A DNA stretch of 64,000 nucleotides from Halorhabdus sp. BNX81 (GTDB lineage: Archaea > Halobacteriota > Halobacteria > Halobacteriales > Haloarculaceae), in assembly GCF_029229925.1 (NCBI RefSeq), contig NZ_CP107254.1, forward strand, positions 2,666,001-2,730,000, given 5' to 3'. The notes beneath the pieces were generated by a model. It had not been told where the DNA came from, ran no database searches, and saw nothing but the letters and a program-made list of their open reading frames with translations. Positions within the stretch are counted from its first letter, which is position 1. Each line of letters opens with the position of its first letter. The translations under genes and the position numbers were made by a program. Below, piece after piece: positions 9,008 through 16,982 of the stretch.

Positions 9008-9472
9008 ATGTTCAAGAGCGGCCACTTCGTCGCTGCACAGCTCGGCGAGCTCCGGGACGACCAGTGCCAGCCCAACGGCGTCGACCTCACCCTGGACGCC
9101 GTCTTCGAGCAAACATCGCCGGGTCGGATCGGCCGGGACGGCAAGTCGATCGGCGAACGCGAGCCGGTCGAATCCGCGGACGGCTGGTATCACCTCCCGC
9201 CGGGTGGGTACGTGGTCCGGTACGCCGAGACCGTCCGGATCCCCGAGAACCACGTCGGCTTTTTGCTCCCCCGCTCGTCGCTGCTGCGCAATTCCTGCAT
9301 GCTCGACACCGCCGTCTGGGACGCCGGCTACGAGGGCCGTGGCGAGGGACTGCTCGAAGTCCACCACGAGATCGACCTGGAAGAAGGCGCTCGCATCGCC
9401 CAGCTCGTCCTCGCCGACGCTGCCCACTCAGGCACCTACGAGGGCGACTATCAGGGCGAACACCTCTCGTGA
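9008..9472 (+). CDS. dut: dUTP diphosphatase / dCTP deaminase family protein
   Basis: A 154-residue trimeric-type nucleotide hydrolase. It contains QPNGVDLTLD near the N-terminus, the substrate-loop signature LLPRSSLLRN, and GYEGRGEG in the Gly-rich core. The family either deaminates dCTP or hydrolyses dUTP to dUMP; the short haloarchaeal form is usually annotated as deoxyuridine triphosphate nucleotidohydrolase. It keeps uracil out of DNA, which complements the uracil repair genes near 49 kb. The start at 9008 is the first Met matching the family; upstream frame sequence is unrelated. Confidence 0.85.
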   Translation: MFKSGHFVAAQLGELRDDQCQPNGVDLTLDAVFEQTSPGRIGRDGKSIGEREPVESADGWYHLPPGGYVVRYAETVRIPENHVGFLLPRSSLLRNSCMLDTAVWDAGYEGRGEGLLEVHHEIDLEEGARIAQLVLADAAHSGTYEGDYQGEHLS

Positions 9473-9840
9473 ACGACCGCTGGCGTACCCCGGGAACGCT
9501 CTTCGGGGCGAATCGGCGCCACCGCCGTCAGTCCTGATCGTGACAGGCGGCTGTGAGCCCACCACCACCTTATATAGTGCATGAATACACAAGTATCATC
9601 ATTATATTCCAGGGCGCTGGAGTAAGCGTACGGTGTCGGCACAGTTCGGGACCGACCGGAGCTCGTGCCTCTGACATATTCACCTGCTCCGGCAGTCGAC
9701 ACCGTTTGGGAAAGGGGGGAACCCTGAACGCGGTCCTACCCTTCAGGGATGACAACTGGCCAGCGATGCGGTCGTCCGCCGGACGTATGTTCGTTCGAAC
9801 CGCGCGTTTTATGCCTCATCGATACGACCAGCCGACACGA
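9473..9840. other. Intergenic region with an orphan TATA box and a hairpin
   Basis: An AT-rich TTATATA box at 9570-9576 would start plus-strand transcription near 9600. About 120 bases further on is a hairpin with arms CCCTGAA (9722-9728) and TTCAGGG (9742-9748) and a 13-base loop. No convincing ORF lies between, so a small RNA or untranslated leader is possible but unproven. Confidence 0.35.
9807..9813 (+). promoter_or_regulatory. TATA box ahead of mini-ORF and Bat-type regulator
   Basis: TTTTATG ends 28 bases before the ATG at 9841, so it fits a transcript beginning at that six-codon mini-ORF rather than at the regulator start at 9858. Confidence 0.5.
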
Positions 9841-9861
9841 ATGAGGGCCCACCTCGAATGA
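9841..9861 (+). CDS. Six-codon leaderless mini-ORF overlapping the regulator start
   Basis: ATG at 9841 opens a six-codon reading frame (MRAHLE) whose TGA overlaps the ATG of the next gene as ATGA. The TATA box at 9807-9813 places the transcript start at this ATG. It could couple translation of the regulator, or it may be chance; nothing in the peptide is informative. Confidence 0.35.
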   Translation: MRAHLE

Positions 9862-10526
9862 TCGCGTGTTGTACGTTCGACGCTGAGTTGCTGGGGCCGA
9901 CGTTCGAACAGCATCCGGAGCTCTCGGTAGACGTCGAAGGGATCGACGCGGGTCAGTCGGTCCCCCTGCGGCTCTTCTTCTGGGCCCGTGGCGTCGCCGG
10001 GGACGAACTCCGGGCGGCGCTCCGATCGGACCGGACTGTCTCGGCAGTAGAACAGCTGTCATCGACACCGTCCGGGACGCTGTACCGATCGATCCACGAC
10101 GCGAGCCTGCCGACAGTCGCGGTATACAATGCCGCGATCGAACACGACGCCCTCTTGCTCGCCGCCACGAGCGAGGGTGACGGCTGGAACGTCCGGTTTC
10201 GGATTCCCGATCGGAACAAGCTGTCGGCGTTCTGTTCGCACTGTGAGCAGATCGGCGTCGACGTCACTGTCGCCTCGATCCGGGACCACGACGCGGCCGC
10301 ACTCGATGACGAGTTCGGATTGACGCCATCACAACGGGAACTCCTCATGCTCGCCTGGGACCGTGGCTACTTTTCGATTCCGCGGGACACGTCGCTGTCC
10401 GAACTCGCTGCCGAGTTCGACATCTCACAGCAAGCCGCGTCCGAACGACTCCGTCGTGGCCTCTGGACGCTCGTCTCGAAAACAGTCTGTGAGGACAATG
10501 CGAGCGCGGACTGTGAGTCCTGCTGA
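9858..10526 (+). CDS. Bat-type HTH-10 transcriptional regulator
   Basis: A 222-residue protein with a C-terminal bacterio-opsin-activator (HTH_10) DNA-binding domain at about 153-210. The domain has the family pattern GLTPSQRELLMLAWDRGYF, then SLSELAAEFDISQQAASERL. The N-terminal 140 residues are a sensor-like region of the type seen in haloarchaeal Bat paralogues, and there is a Cys-rich tail (CEDNASADCESC). It probably controls its own or distant genes; the ligand and targets are not evident. A single-gene unit preceded by a leaderless mini-ORF. Confidence 0.85.
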   Translation: MIACCTFDAELLGPTFEQHPELSVDVEGIDAGQSVPLRLFFWARGVAGDELRAALRSDRTVSAVEQLSSTPSGTLYRSIHDASLPTVAVYNAAIEHDALLLAATSEGDGWNVRFRIPDRNKLSAFCSHCEQIGVDVTVASIRDHDAAALDDEFGLTPSQRELLMLAWDRGYFSIPRDTSLSELAAEFDISQQAASERLRRGLWTLVSKTVCEDNASADCESC

Positions 10527-10711
10527 AACGACACGAGACCGGAGAACAGTGGATGGGAAGAGAAGTCACGGAGAGCAAGCCCACAAGCCAAACGAAGTGA
10601 ATTCACGGTCCCGGGCCCGCCACGATCCCACGGCCGTGGTACGGGGACGTTCTTTCAGGGCGCGAAACTGGTGGGTGTTCCTTTATACGCGAGGCCCATC
10701 CGGACCAATAT

Positions 10712-10984
10712 ATGAGTATGGGAGACCGCTATATCATTCCCGAAAGTGCGGGCGACGAATGGGTGCGCCCACAGCCCGTCGACGAACTCGTCGTCGACGC
10801 CGTCCTCGAAAACACTGACTACGACGAAGACGACCTGGACTCGCTCTCGTCGTACGTCGACATCGAAGCGCTAGTCGAGCTGTTCGACGACGACACCGAC
10901 GCGACTGACCTCTCCTTTAGCGTCGAGGACCACGAAGTGACTGTCCATCACACCGGCGACGTCGACGTCCACGCCCAATCCTGA
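10712..10984 (+). CDS. HalOD1 output-domain protein
   Basis: A 90-residue very acidic protein that consists of little more than a HalOD1 domain: DELVVDAVLENTDYDEDDL, then the mid-segment YVDIEALVELF and a C-terminal beta part FSVEDHEVTVHH. Such domains are outputs of haloarchaeal signalling proteins, with no established biochemical activity. The start at 10712 is supported by TTTATA about 27 bases upstream (leaderless). Confidence 0.75.
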   Translation: MSMGDRYIIPESAGDEWVRPQPVDELVVDAVLENTDYDEDDLDSLSSYVDIEALVELFDDDTDATDLSFSVEDHEVTVHHTGDVDVHAQS

Positions 10985-11046
10985 ATCGGTGCCCGCGCGC
11001 CGTCGATTTCCTCAACGTCTTTACCCCAGGACATCGAGGATAGGGT

Positions 11047-11418
11047 ATGACCCGAATCGCACTCATCGCCCACGACGACGAAAAGCCCGAGATGATCGAC
11101 TTCGTTCAAGAGCACGAACCTCAACTCTCGGAATACGAACTCGTCTGTACGGGGACGACCGGCAAGCGAATCATGGAAGAGACCGATCTCTCCGTCGAAC
11201 GCAAACAATCCGGTCCACTCGGCGGCGACACCCAGATCGGTGCCGAGGTCGCCGCTGACCGACTCGACGGGATTATCTTCCTTCGTGACCCGCTGACCGC
11301 CCAACCCCACGAACCCGACATTACGGCACTGCTACGTATCTGTGACGTCCACGACACGCCCATGGCCACGACGCGAACCTCCGCCGAGTTCCTGGTTGAA
11401 GGGCTGGCGAACGCGTAA
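11047..11418 (+). CDS. mgsA: Methylglyoxal synthase
   Basis: A 123-residue enzyme that converts dihydroxyacetone phosphate to methylglyoxal and phosphate. The phosphate-binding and catalytic residues are present in order: His9, CTGTTGK (34-40), SGPLGGD (55-61, Asp61 being the catalytic base), and QPHEPD with His88 and Asp91. Length and motifs match the bacterial enzyme closely. A CTTTAC box 23-28 bases upstream indicates a leaderless message. It may act as an overflow bypass of lower glycolysis. Confidence 0.95.
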   Translation: MTRIALIAHDDEKPEMIDFVQEHEPQLSEYELVCTGTTGKRIMEETDLSVERKQSGPLGGDTQIGAEVAADRLDGIIFLRDPLTAQPHEPDITALLRICDVHDTPMATTRTSAEFLVEGLANA

Positions 11419-11444
11419 CGGACCGCCGCCGGCTTTCGAAATCC

Positions 11445-11450
11445 TTTTTT
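11445..11450 (+). terminator. T6 tract after mgsA
   Basis: TTTTTT lies 27 bases past the mgsA stop and 26 bases before tRNA-Phe. It is a plausible archaeal terminator for mgsA. Confidence 0.4.
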
Positions 11451-11475
11451 CGCCCCTCGTCGTCTCTGGATATGC

Positions 11476-11549
11476 GCCGCCTTAGCTCAGACTGGGAGAG
11501 CACTCGACTGAAGATCGAGCTGTCCCCGGTTCAAATCCGGGAGGCGGCA
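11476..11549 (+). tRNA. tRNA-Phe (GAA)
   Basis: A 74-base cloverleaf. The acceptor stem GCCGCCT pairs with AGGCGGC at the 3' end and is followed by discriminator A. The anticodon stem is CTCGA/TCGAG with loop CTGAAGA, so the anticodon is GAA at 11510-11512. The T arm is CCCGG TTCAAAT CCGGG. No CCA is encoded and there is no intron. Confidence 0.95.
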
Positions 11550-11614
11550 CTTCTCTGAACTCGACTGGTGAGCGAAGCGAACCCAACGAGTTCTGCAAAT
11601 GGTATCCGAGCGTG

Positions 11615-11688
11615 ATTTGAACTAGACCAGAAAGGCGCAGCGAAGCGAGCATTTCTGGGCGTAGTTCATAATCCGGAGGGGGCACTTC
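11615..11688 (+). repeat. Structured element with inverted and direct copies of the tRNA-Phe T-arm sequence
   Basis: Sixty-six bases past the tRNA is GATTTGAAC (11615-11623), the exact reverse complement of the tRNA T-loop string GTTCAAATC. After a hairpin (CCAGAAA 11627-11633 against TTTCTGG 11652-11658, flanked by GAACTA/TAGTTC) comes a degenerate direct copy of the tRNA 3' end (11663-11688), also followed by GGCACTTCT. It looks like a partial tRNA duplication, an attachment-site scar or a structured trailer. Confidence 0.5.
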
Positions 11689-11755
11689 TGTTGGAAGCAA
11701 AACCACAAGCCGCAGAAATCAGACCGGCAGACTCCGGGGTCGTTGAGTTATCCAA

Positions 11756-13879
11756 TCAGAGCTTCTCTGCGGTTTTCGCCTGCGAAGTCCGTCGCCGAAC
11801 CTGCTCGAGTCGATTCTCTGCAGCATTAGCCAACTCCGCCGGAAGCGAGCCCCGGGCTTCATCGAGACGCGTTTCGACGCGGTCGAGTCGGGTCGCCACC
11901 GCCTCGAGCTGGCGATCCGCATTGGCGCGGTCGCCAGCTGCCGCATTCTTGGCCGCCCGCCGAGCCGCTTGGACGATCGCATCGAGCACCGATACCAGCC
12001 CCCGAATAGGGCCACCCTGACCGTCGGATGCGTCCCCATCGGTTCCGGATCCCCCAGCGTCGTCGGTATCGCCACCGTCGACGGTATCACCATCGACTTC
12101 CTCGGCGACGGCCGCCACCTCCGCCCGCGTCTCCTCGGCAAGATCGACCAGATACGTCGCGAGCGACTCCTTGCCCGTCTTGGGCGTGTCAAGACGCGTG
12201 CGCGCCTCCTCGCCGGGGTTGACGCGGAACGCACCGACCTCGTCGTCGGTGTCCCGAACCTCGGTCGTGAAGGCCCCGCCGCGGTGGAGATAGACGGCGT
12301 CGGGGCCCGAAAGCGGCGCGTCGTAGAGCCGGCCGGCGAAGTCGTCCTCGACGGCGAGGCGATCGAGGTCGCTGTCGGCCCCGTCGGGGTCGATCTCCAG
12401 TTTCGTCGCGTTTTCGCGCGCTACCACCGGAATCTCACCCGCCGATCCTGCGACGGTCGTGCCGCTGCCGTCCGCCACAGTGACAGGCTCGCTGTGGGGA
12501 GCGACACCAGCGCCGTTGATGGAAAGGCGGTGCTCGCCCGCGGGGACATCCTGGATGACGGCGATGCCCTGGAAGGTCGGCACGGCTTCGGGCTCGCTCT
12601 CGAAGAGGGCAAACAGCTCAAGCGGGGAGGGGACGGTCGTGAGTCCCTCGTCTTCGGGGGCGTCCTCGGCCGCGACGGCGTTGGTCACCCCTGCAACCAC
12701 CTGGTTCACCGGCGACGGGTCGCCGATGGCCTCGTAGCGGTCGGCCAGCGCTTGCCGGTGGTCCGTCTCGCTGATGTCGCTGGCAGGCTGGTCGTAGCGG
12801 TCGTCCGCCCAGGGGACCCCGGTCGTCGTGATGTGGCTGGCGATCTGATCCTCGGCGAACTCGGGGATGGCGAACTCGAAACTCAACTGTGGGCCGGTGA
12901 AGTCATCGATGTGTTCGAGTTCGGCACTCGAAACCAGATCGTAGGTCCGGTCGGCGTCGACGCCGTCGCGACCCGCATACTCGAAGTGAATACCCGTCTC
13001 CCGCGCTGGCAGCTCCGTCGGCGGCGACGTCAGGTCGTCGAACGACCGGATCGTGAGTCCATCCGGCAGGAGGTTCGAGGCGTCGACCGAGGGGAGGCGG
13101 TCGTGCTCGACCAGCGGGTCGCCATCGAGTTCCGGGACGACGAACGGGAGTCGCAGTCCCTCGTCGCGGGGAAGTCCATACGCCAGCGGGATCGACGCGA
13201 TGTTCTCTATTCCCTCGAGAAGACTGTTGGTGATGTCCGCGCCGCTGTCGTCGAAGGCCAGTCGCTGGAAGGAATCGGCGTCGTCGTTGACCGAGAGCCC
13301 GCTCGAATGGGATCCCAGCTCCGAGAGGACGCGCGGCCGTCGGTCCGGGTCGGGGTCGAGGTACTCGTTGTTCGGCACGGATCGCGAATGGGAACTGGCG
13401 ACGTACAGCTGTGGCTCGTCGGTCTCCGTATCGAGGAAGACCTGCAGCACTTCCCAGTCGTGCCAGTGGAAGTTGGTCGTGAACTGATCGAACGCGGAAT
13501 AGAGCCAGAACTGGACGACCGCAAGCGGCGACGCTGCGTACTCGACGACGTGATAGAACGCCGTCGGTGCCGGCGGATCGTCGCTGCCGCCCGCCCGAAC
13601 GTACCCCTCGAGCGCGTCGAAGCCGTCGACGACGGTCCGACCGTCCTGCTGGCTCTCGTAGGCCCGCGGATCGGTCGGGAACCACCGCTCGTTGCGGTCG
13701 AAGTAAAGCGCCGGCGCGAACTGTTCGGCGAGCGAGCGCGCCCGCTCGTCCGCGACCGACTCGACTGTCGCGTCCGCACCCGATTCGAGAACCGAGCAGC
13801 CGGCGAGTGAAGCTGCTGCTCCCGTCGCGACGGCACCGAGCAACGCCCGCCGGTCCAGCGAGGGCGCGTCGTCCGCCAT
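11756..13879 (-). CDS. Tat-exported lipoprotein with HxHDWE motif (NPP1/Vps62-like region)
   Basis: A 707-residue protein. The N-terminus DRRALLGAVATGAAASLAGC is a Tat signal with a lipobox ending in Cys28, so it should be anchored outside the cell membrane. Residues 45-160 contain FAPALYFDRNERWFPTDP, then HWHDWEVLQVFLDTE and YVASSHSR. This resembles the GHRHDWE heptad and the following strand of NPP1 (necrosis-inducing) proteins and the Vps62 family. The middle is Asp-rich, and the C-terminal 130 residues hold a Gly/Asp linker (about 570-600) and an Arg/Glu-rich helix likely to form a coiled coil. The function is unknown; cell-surface binding or hydrolysis is possible. It is a single gene transcribed towards tRNA-Phe. 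Confidence 0.7.
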   Translation of the reverse strand: MADDAPSLDRRALLGAVATGAAASLAGCSVLESGADATVESVADERARSLAEQFAPALYFDRNERWFPTDPRAYESQQDGRTVVDGFDALEGYVRAGGSDDPPAPTAFYHVVEYAASPLAVVQFWLYSAFDQFTTNFHWHDWEVLQVFLDTETDEPQLYVASSHSRSVPNNEYLDPDPDRRPRVLSELGSHSSGLSVNDDADSFQRLAFDDSGADITNSLLEGIENIASIPLAYGLPRDEGLRLPFVVPELDGDPLVEHDRLPSVDASNLLPDGLTIRSFDDLTSPPTELPARETGIHFEYAGRDGVDADRTYDLVSSAELEHIDDFTGPQLSFEFAIPEFAEDQIASHITTTGVPWADDRYDQPASDISETDHRQALADRYEAIGDPSPVNQVVAGVTNAVAAEDAPEDEGLTTVPSPLELFALFESEPEAVPTFQGIAVIQDVPAGEHRLSINGAGVAPHSEPVTVADGSGTTVAGSAGEIPVVARENATKLEIDPDGADSDLDRLAVEDDFAGRLYDAPLSGPDAVYLHRGGAFTTEVRDTDDEVGAFRVNPGEEARTRLDTPKTGKESLATYLVDLAEETRAEVAAVAEEVDGDTVDGGDTDDAGGSGTDGDASDGQGGPIRGLVSVLDAIVQAARRAAKNAAAGDRANADRQLEAVATRLDRVETRLDEARGSLPAELANAAENRLEQVRRRTSQAKTAEKL

Positions 13880-14326
13880 TCAAATCGCCTCACCGGCGAG
13901 GAATGGGGCCAGTCGAGACCGACAGTTGGCGCGTGGCCACTGTGGTTGGATCCGCATTGTACAGTCAAACAGGGAGCAACGCGGAATAGGCTTCCGGCAG
14001 GCTTGACCTCCGCCTGAGGACGGAGATTTGACACTCGATCTGTATCAGCCCCTGATTGTGCGTGCCCCCTAGTCCGTGCCGCAATCCCTCCTCGAATGCG
14101 AACGAGAATCCAACGTTCCAAAGGGTTCGAGTCGAGGTCTCGAAAGGGGCCGCCTCAAAGATAGACGGCCCGGCGGCAAGCATCGGCGCGATCGGTGGCT
14201 TCCTCGGCGGTTACCTGGCCAGAGAGGACTGACAGAATGACGTCTCCCTGAACCCCTGTCCCCAGAGCGACAGTCGGACCGCTTTCCGGGCCGAAGGTTC
14301 TTGCCGCCGTTGTCCGTGCGAGCAGT
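13880..14326. other. 447-base intergenic region holding a possible gene remnant
   Basis: Most of this stretch shows no gene. On the plus strand 14062-14232 is an open frame (GTG start, 56 codons) whose C-terminus reads AASIGAIGGFLGGYLARED, a glycine-zipper-like membrane segment. The first half does not look like a normal N-terminus, so this may be the tail of a decayed gene. A small hairpin (CTCCG/CGGAG) lies near 14010-14030. Confidence 0.35.
14062..14232 (+). pseudogene. Possible remnant with glycine-zipper membrane tail
   Basis: The frame opens after a TGA at 14053 and ends at the TGA at 14230. Only the last 30 residues (KGAASKIDGPAASIGAIGG and following) look protein-like, with small-residue spacing typical of glycine zippers. 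No promoter or better start is visible. It is listed as a tentative fragment. Confidence 0.25.
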
Positions 14327-15577
14327 ATGGCCACGAAAGCGGCGCTGTCCGAGCCGCAGGTGCTCGCTCACGCGAAACAGCGACTGTTCCCCGAACCGAC
14401 GGCCGAAGATACCTACGCGGTCGTGGACACGCAGTTCGCGAGCGAGGAGTGGCTCGCCGGCGAGCCGATCGAGCCGGCCGTTCGGGAGCAACTAGCTCCG
14501 TTCAACCACGTCCAGATCGGCTCCGGGTATCCCGACCTGGTCGGCGTCCGACAGCTCGAAACGGAACTGATCGCCATCGAGCGCCTCGGCGACGACCCGC
14601 CGCTGGTCGCGATCGAGGCGAAAGGCGACACCGAAGGCCGGACAGTCGATGTCGAGCGCGGGATCGTCCAGGCGTACGATCGACTCGGCGAGGCAAACGC
14701 GGCCTACGTCGCCGCCCCGAAGCCGGCGATCTCCAACTCCGCACAGACGCTTGCACGCGAACTCAACGTCGGCGTCCTGGGCGTCGATAGTGGCGGGGCC
14801 GTCGATCCACTCGAAGTGCCCCGCGTCGTCGGCAATCGAACGGTCGACGAGGCGGCGGCGATCCGGTTCCAGGCGACGGCCCAGGGCGTCGCCGAGAAAT
14901 CCTTCAGCCTCAACCATCCCAAAAACTACCTGGCCTATCCCCTCGCACTCTATCATCCGGACCCGACCGATCAGGTGCTTGGGGAATACGTGGTCAGCGC
15001 CACCGACGGGGCCAGACAGGGCGCGGCGTTCCTGGGGCTGATCGACGAGGCTCCCGACGGTACCACGCTCACCCCGCTCGGCAGGGAAGTCGTGCGATTC
15101 GCCCGGCATCGCTACGGGACCGTGGAAGACGCGCTCGTGGCGTTCGACGCCTGGCAGGGCTCCCGAAAGCGATTTGTCGAAATCGCGCCCGAATGGGGCC
15201 AGCTCACCAGGCGAGTGCTGTGGTCGTATCCGGCCACGAAGCTCATCGTCGAGGAGCTTCAGACGATGCACGACGACCGCATCCCCGAGCCCTCGCTCGT
15301 CGAGCTGGTCACCTGGCTGCACGTCCACCATCCGACGTTCACCGTCGAGTTGTTCATCCGTGGGAGCGATTCGGCCCGCTCCCGTGTGCTCACAGAAGAC
15401 GGTGAACTCAGAGAATCCGCACTGAGGGACGGCAGTGTCTATCACGCGCCAACGGTCTTCCAACTCAAAGCCATGTGCTACCACGCGGGCATCCTGACGG
15501 AACGCGGCGCGGAACCCCACCGGCTGGATCCCGAGACGGACGTCTGGCAGTTGGTCGAGCCACTCGAACACGGTTGA
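14327..15577 (+). CDS. Conserved protein with N-terminal PD-(D/E)xK-like nuclease motif
   Basis: A 416-residue soluble protein that I do not recognise as a named family. Residues 62-110 contain HVQIGSGYPDLVGV, then LVAIEAKGDTEGR. The GYPDLVG...(V/I)EAKG arrangement is the PD-(D/E)xK pattern of restriction-type nucleases and Holliday resolvases, and it is followed by an alpha/beta region (AYVAAPKP). The C-terminal 200 residues look helical, possibly winged-helix (LVELVTWLHVHH). It could be a DNA-repair or restriction nuclease, but no methylase or helicase is adjacent. The ATG at 14327 is the first in frame and is well placed. Confidence 0.55.
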   Translation: MATKAALSEPQVLAHAKQRLFPEPTAEDTYAVVDTQFASEEWLAGEPIEPAVREQLAPFNHVQIGSGYPDLVGVRQLETELIAIERLGDDPPLVAIEAKGDTEGRTVDVERGIVQAYDRLGEANAAYVAAPKPAISNSAQTLARELNVGVLGVDSGGAVDPLEVPRVVGNRTVDEAAAIRFQATAQGVAEKSFSLNHPKNYLAYPLALYHPDPTDQVLGEYVVSATDGARQGAAFLGLIDEAPDGTTLTPLGREVVRFARHRYGTVEDALVAFDAWQGSRKRFVEIAPEWGQLTRRVLWSYPATKLIVEELQTMHDDRIPEPSLVELVTWLHVHHPTFTVELFIRGSDSARSRVLTEDGELRESALRDGSVYHAPTVFQLKAMCYHAGILTERGAEPHRLDPETDVWQLVEPLEHG

Positions 15578-15610
15578 TGAGGCGGCCTGGTCAAAAGCCT
15601 TCCATGGGGA

Positions 15611-15616
15611 TTAATA
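15611..15616 (+). promoter_or_regulatory. TATA box ahead of the 20-codon mini-ORF and hemY-like gene
   Basis: TTAATA lies 24-29 bases before the ATG at 15640, the canonical distance for a leaderless transcript starting at the mini-ORF rather than at 15699. Confidence 0.55.
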
Positions 15617-15639
15617 CCACCAGCCCGTAGCTGCAAGGT

Positions 15640-15702
15640 ATGACCGACGATTCCATGCGCACGCTGTCGTCGCCGGAGACGCCCGGCAGGGATACCCCAT
15701 GA
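15640..15702 (+). CDS. 20-codon leaderless mini-ORF overlapping the hemY-like start
   Basis: ATG at 15640 opens 20 codons (beginning MTDDSMRTLSS) that end with TGA at 15700-15702, overlapping the next ATG as ATGA. The TATA box spacing supports initiation here. It may serve as a translation-coupling leader; the peptide has no recognisable motif. Confidence 0.4.
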   Translation: MTDDSMRTLSSPETPGRDTP

Positions 15703-16958
15703 CGGTCGCCGTCATCGGGGCCGGGATGTCCGGACTCTCGACGACGCACTTTCTCGCGGAGCAAGGGGCCGAGGTCAGGACCTTCGAGGCCTCGGACGAG
15801 CCGGGCGGTATCGTCCGGTCGACGACCGTCGAGGGCCACGTCCTCGAACGGGGACCGCAGCGACTCCGACTCTCGAAACCCGTCGAATCGCTGGTCGAGA
15901 CGCTCGATCTTCGTGACGAATTGCGCTTCGGCGACGACGACCAGCCCCTCTTTGCCTACGACGACGGACAGCTCCGCCGGATGCCACTGTCAGTCCGGGA
16001 CGCGATCACGACTGACCTGCTCTCCTGGCGCGGCAAGGCCCGCGTCCTGCTCGAACCGCTGACTGGCGGGGCAAAGCCGAACGAGACCGTCGAGGCGTAC
16101 CTCACCCGGAAGTTCGGGCACGAAGTCGCGACCCGGTTCGCGGGCCCGCTGTACAGCGGTCTCTACGGCACGGACGCCGACGACATGTACGTCGAGTACT
16201 CCCTTGGCAAGGCGCTCGATCGCTTCGGCGTCGAGGGGAGCCTGCTTGTGTTCATGCTGAAGAAGTTGCTCCAGGGCACCGAGACCCCGCCGATCGTCTC
16301 CTTCGAGGACGGCCTCCAGACACTCCCGGAGGCGATGTACGACGCCCACGCCGAATCGATCGACCTCGAAACTCCCGTGACCGGTGTCGAGCGGGACGGC
16401 GAAGACTATCTCGTCCACACCGAGGACGGGACCGAGCGGGCCGAGACCGTCGTGTTCACCACGCCGGCCCCGACGACCGCTGCGCTGCTCGAAGACGTCG
16501 ACAGCGAGGCCGCCGGGACGGTCAGTCAGTTCGCCTACAACCCGATCGGCGTCGTCCACCTCCATTCGGACTTCGACGGCACGGGCCATGGCTTTCACAT
16601 CATCGACGACGGATTCAAAACGGACGGCAGTACCTGGAATCACAGCATGCTCGGCCGCGATGGCGTGTTCACGTCCTACGTCGGGAGCGGCGATTCGGAG
16701 TTCTTAGACGCCGACCCCGCGGTCATCGGACGACGAGCGGCCGAGGAGTTCGAGACCGTCACCGGCGCGGCGGCCACGGTGCTTGACGCGGCCGTCCTCC
16801 GGCCAGGGATGCCGGCATACGATCGATCGTGGGCTGCGCTGGACGAACTCTCGCTTCCGGACGGGATCGAGATCTGTGCGAGTTTCATGAGTCGAGCCGG
16901 GATCGTGGGTCGGATCGCCGGCGGCAAGCGGACGGCAGCGACTATCGCCGAGGAATAA
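15699..16958 (+). CDS. Protoporphyrinogen oxidase-like FAD protein (HemY family)
   Basis: A 419-residue flavin amine-oxidase-fold protein. The N-terminus has the dinucleotide-binding motif GAGMSGLSTTHFL and then EPGGIVRS. The arrangement ERGPQRLRL and the GPLYSGLYGTDADDM region match HemY/protoporphyrinogen oxidase and desaturase-type relatives. The likely role is the FAD-dependent oxidation of protoporphyrinogen IX or a related tetrapyrrole or polyene. Other amine-oxidase-superfamily activities cannot be excluded. The start at 15699 overlaps the mini-ORF. The 3' end converges on the phosphoesterase gene. Confidence 0.75.
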   Translation: MTVAVIGAGMSGLSTTHFLAEQGAEVRTFEASDEPGGIVRSTTVEGHVLERGPQRLRLSKPVESLVETLDLRDELRFGDDDQPLFAYDDGQLRRMPLSVRDAITTDLLSWRGKARVLLEPLTGGAKPNETVEAYLTRKFGHEVATRFAGPLYSGLYGTDADDMYVEYSLGKALDRFGVEGSLLVFMLKKLLQGTETPPIVSFEDGLQTLPEAMYDAHAESIDLETPVTGVERDGEDYLVHTEDGTERAETVVFTTPAPTTAALLEDVDSEAAGTVSQFAYNPIGVVHLHSDFDGTGHGFHIIDDGFKTDGSTWNHSMLGRDGVFTSYVGSGDSEFLDADPAVIGRRAAEEFETVTGAAATVLDAAVLRPGMPAYDRSWAALDELSLPDGIEICASFMSRAGIVGRIAGGKRTAATIAEE

Positions 16959-16982
16959 CGTCACAACCGCCGGTGACAGCTG

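Noticed and set aside
11482-11706. A 74-residue minus-strand ORF reading PPGFEPGTARSSVECS
   Set aside because: It is the translation of the tRNA-Phe gene in antisense, a well-known spurious ORF.
11969-13810. A 613-residue plus-strand ORF opposite the lipoprotein gene
   Set aside because: Shadow of the lipoprotein gene, which has a Tat signal and HxHDWE motif.
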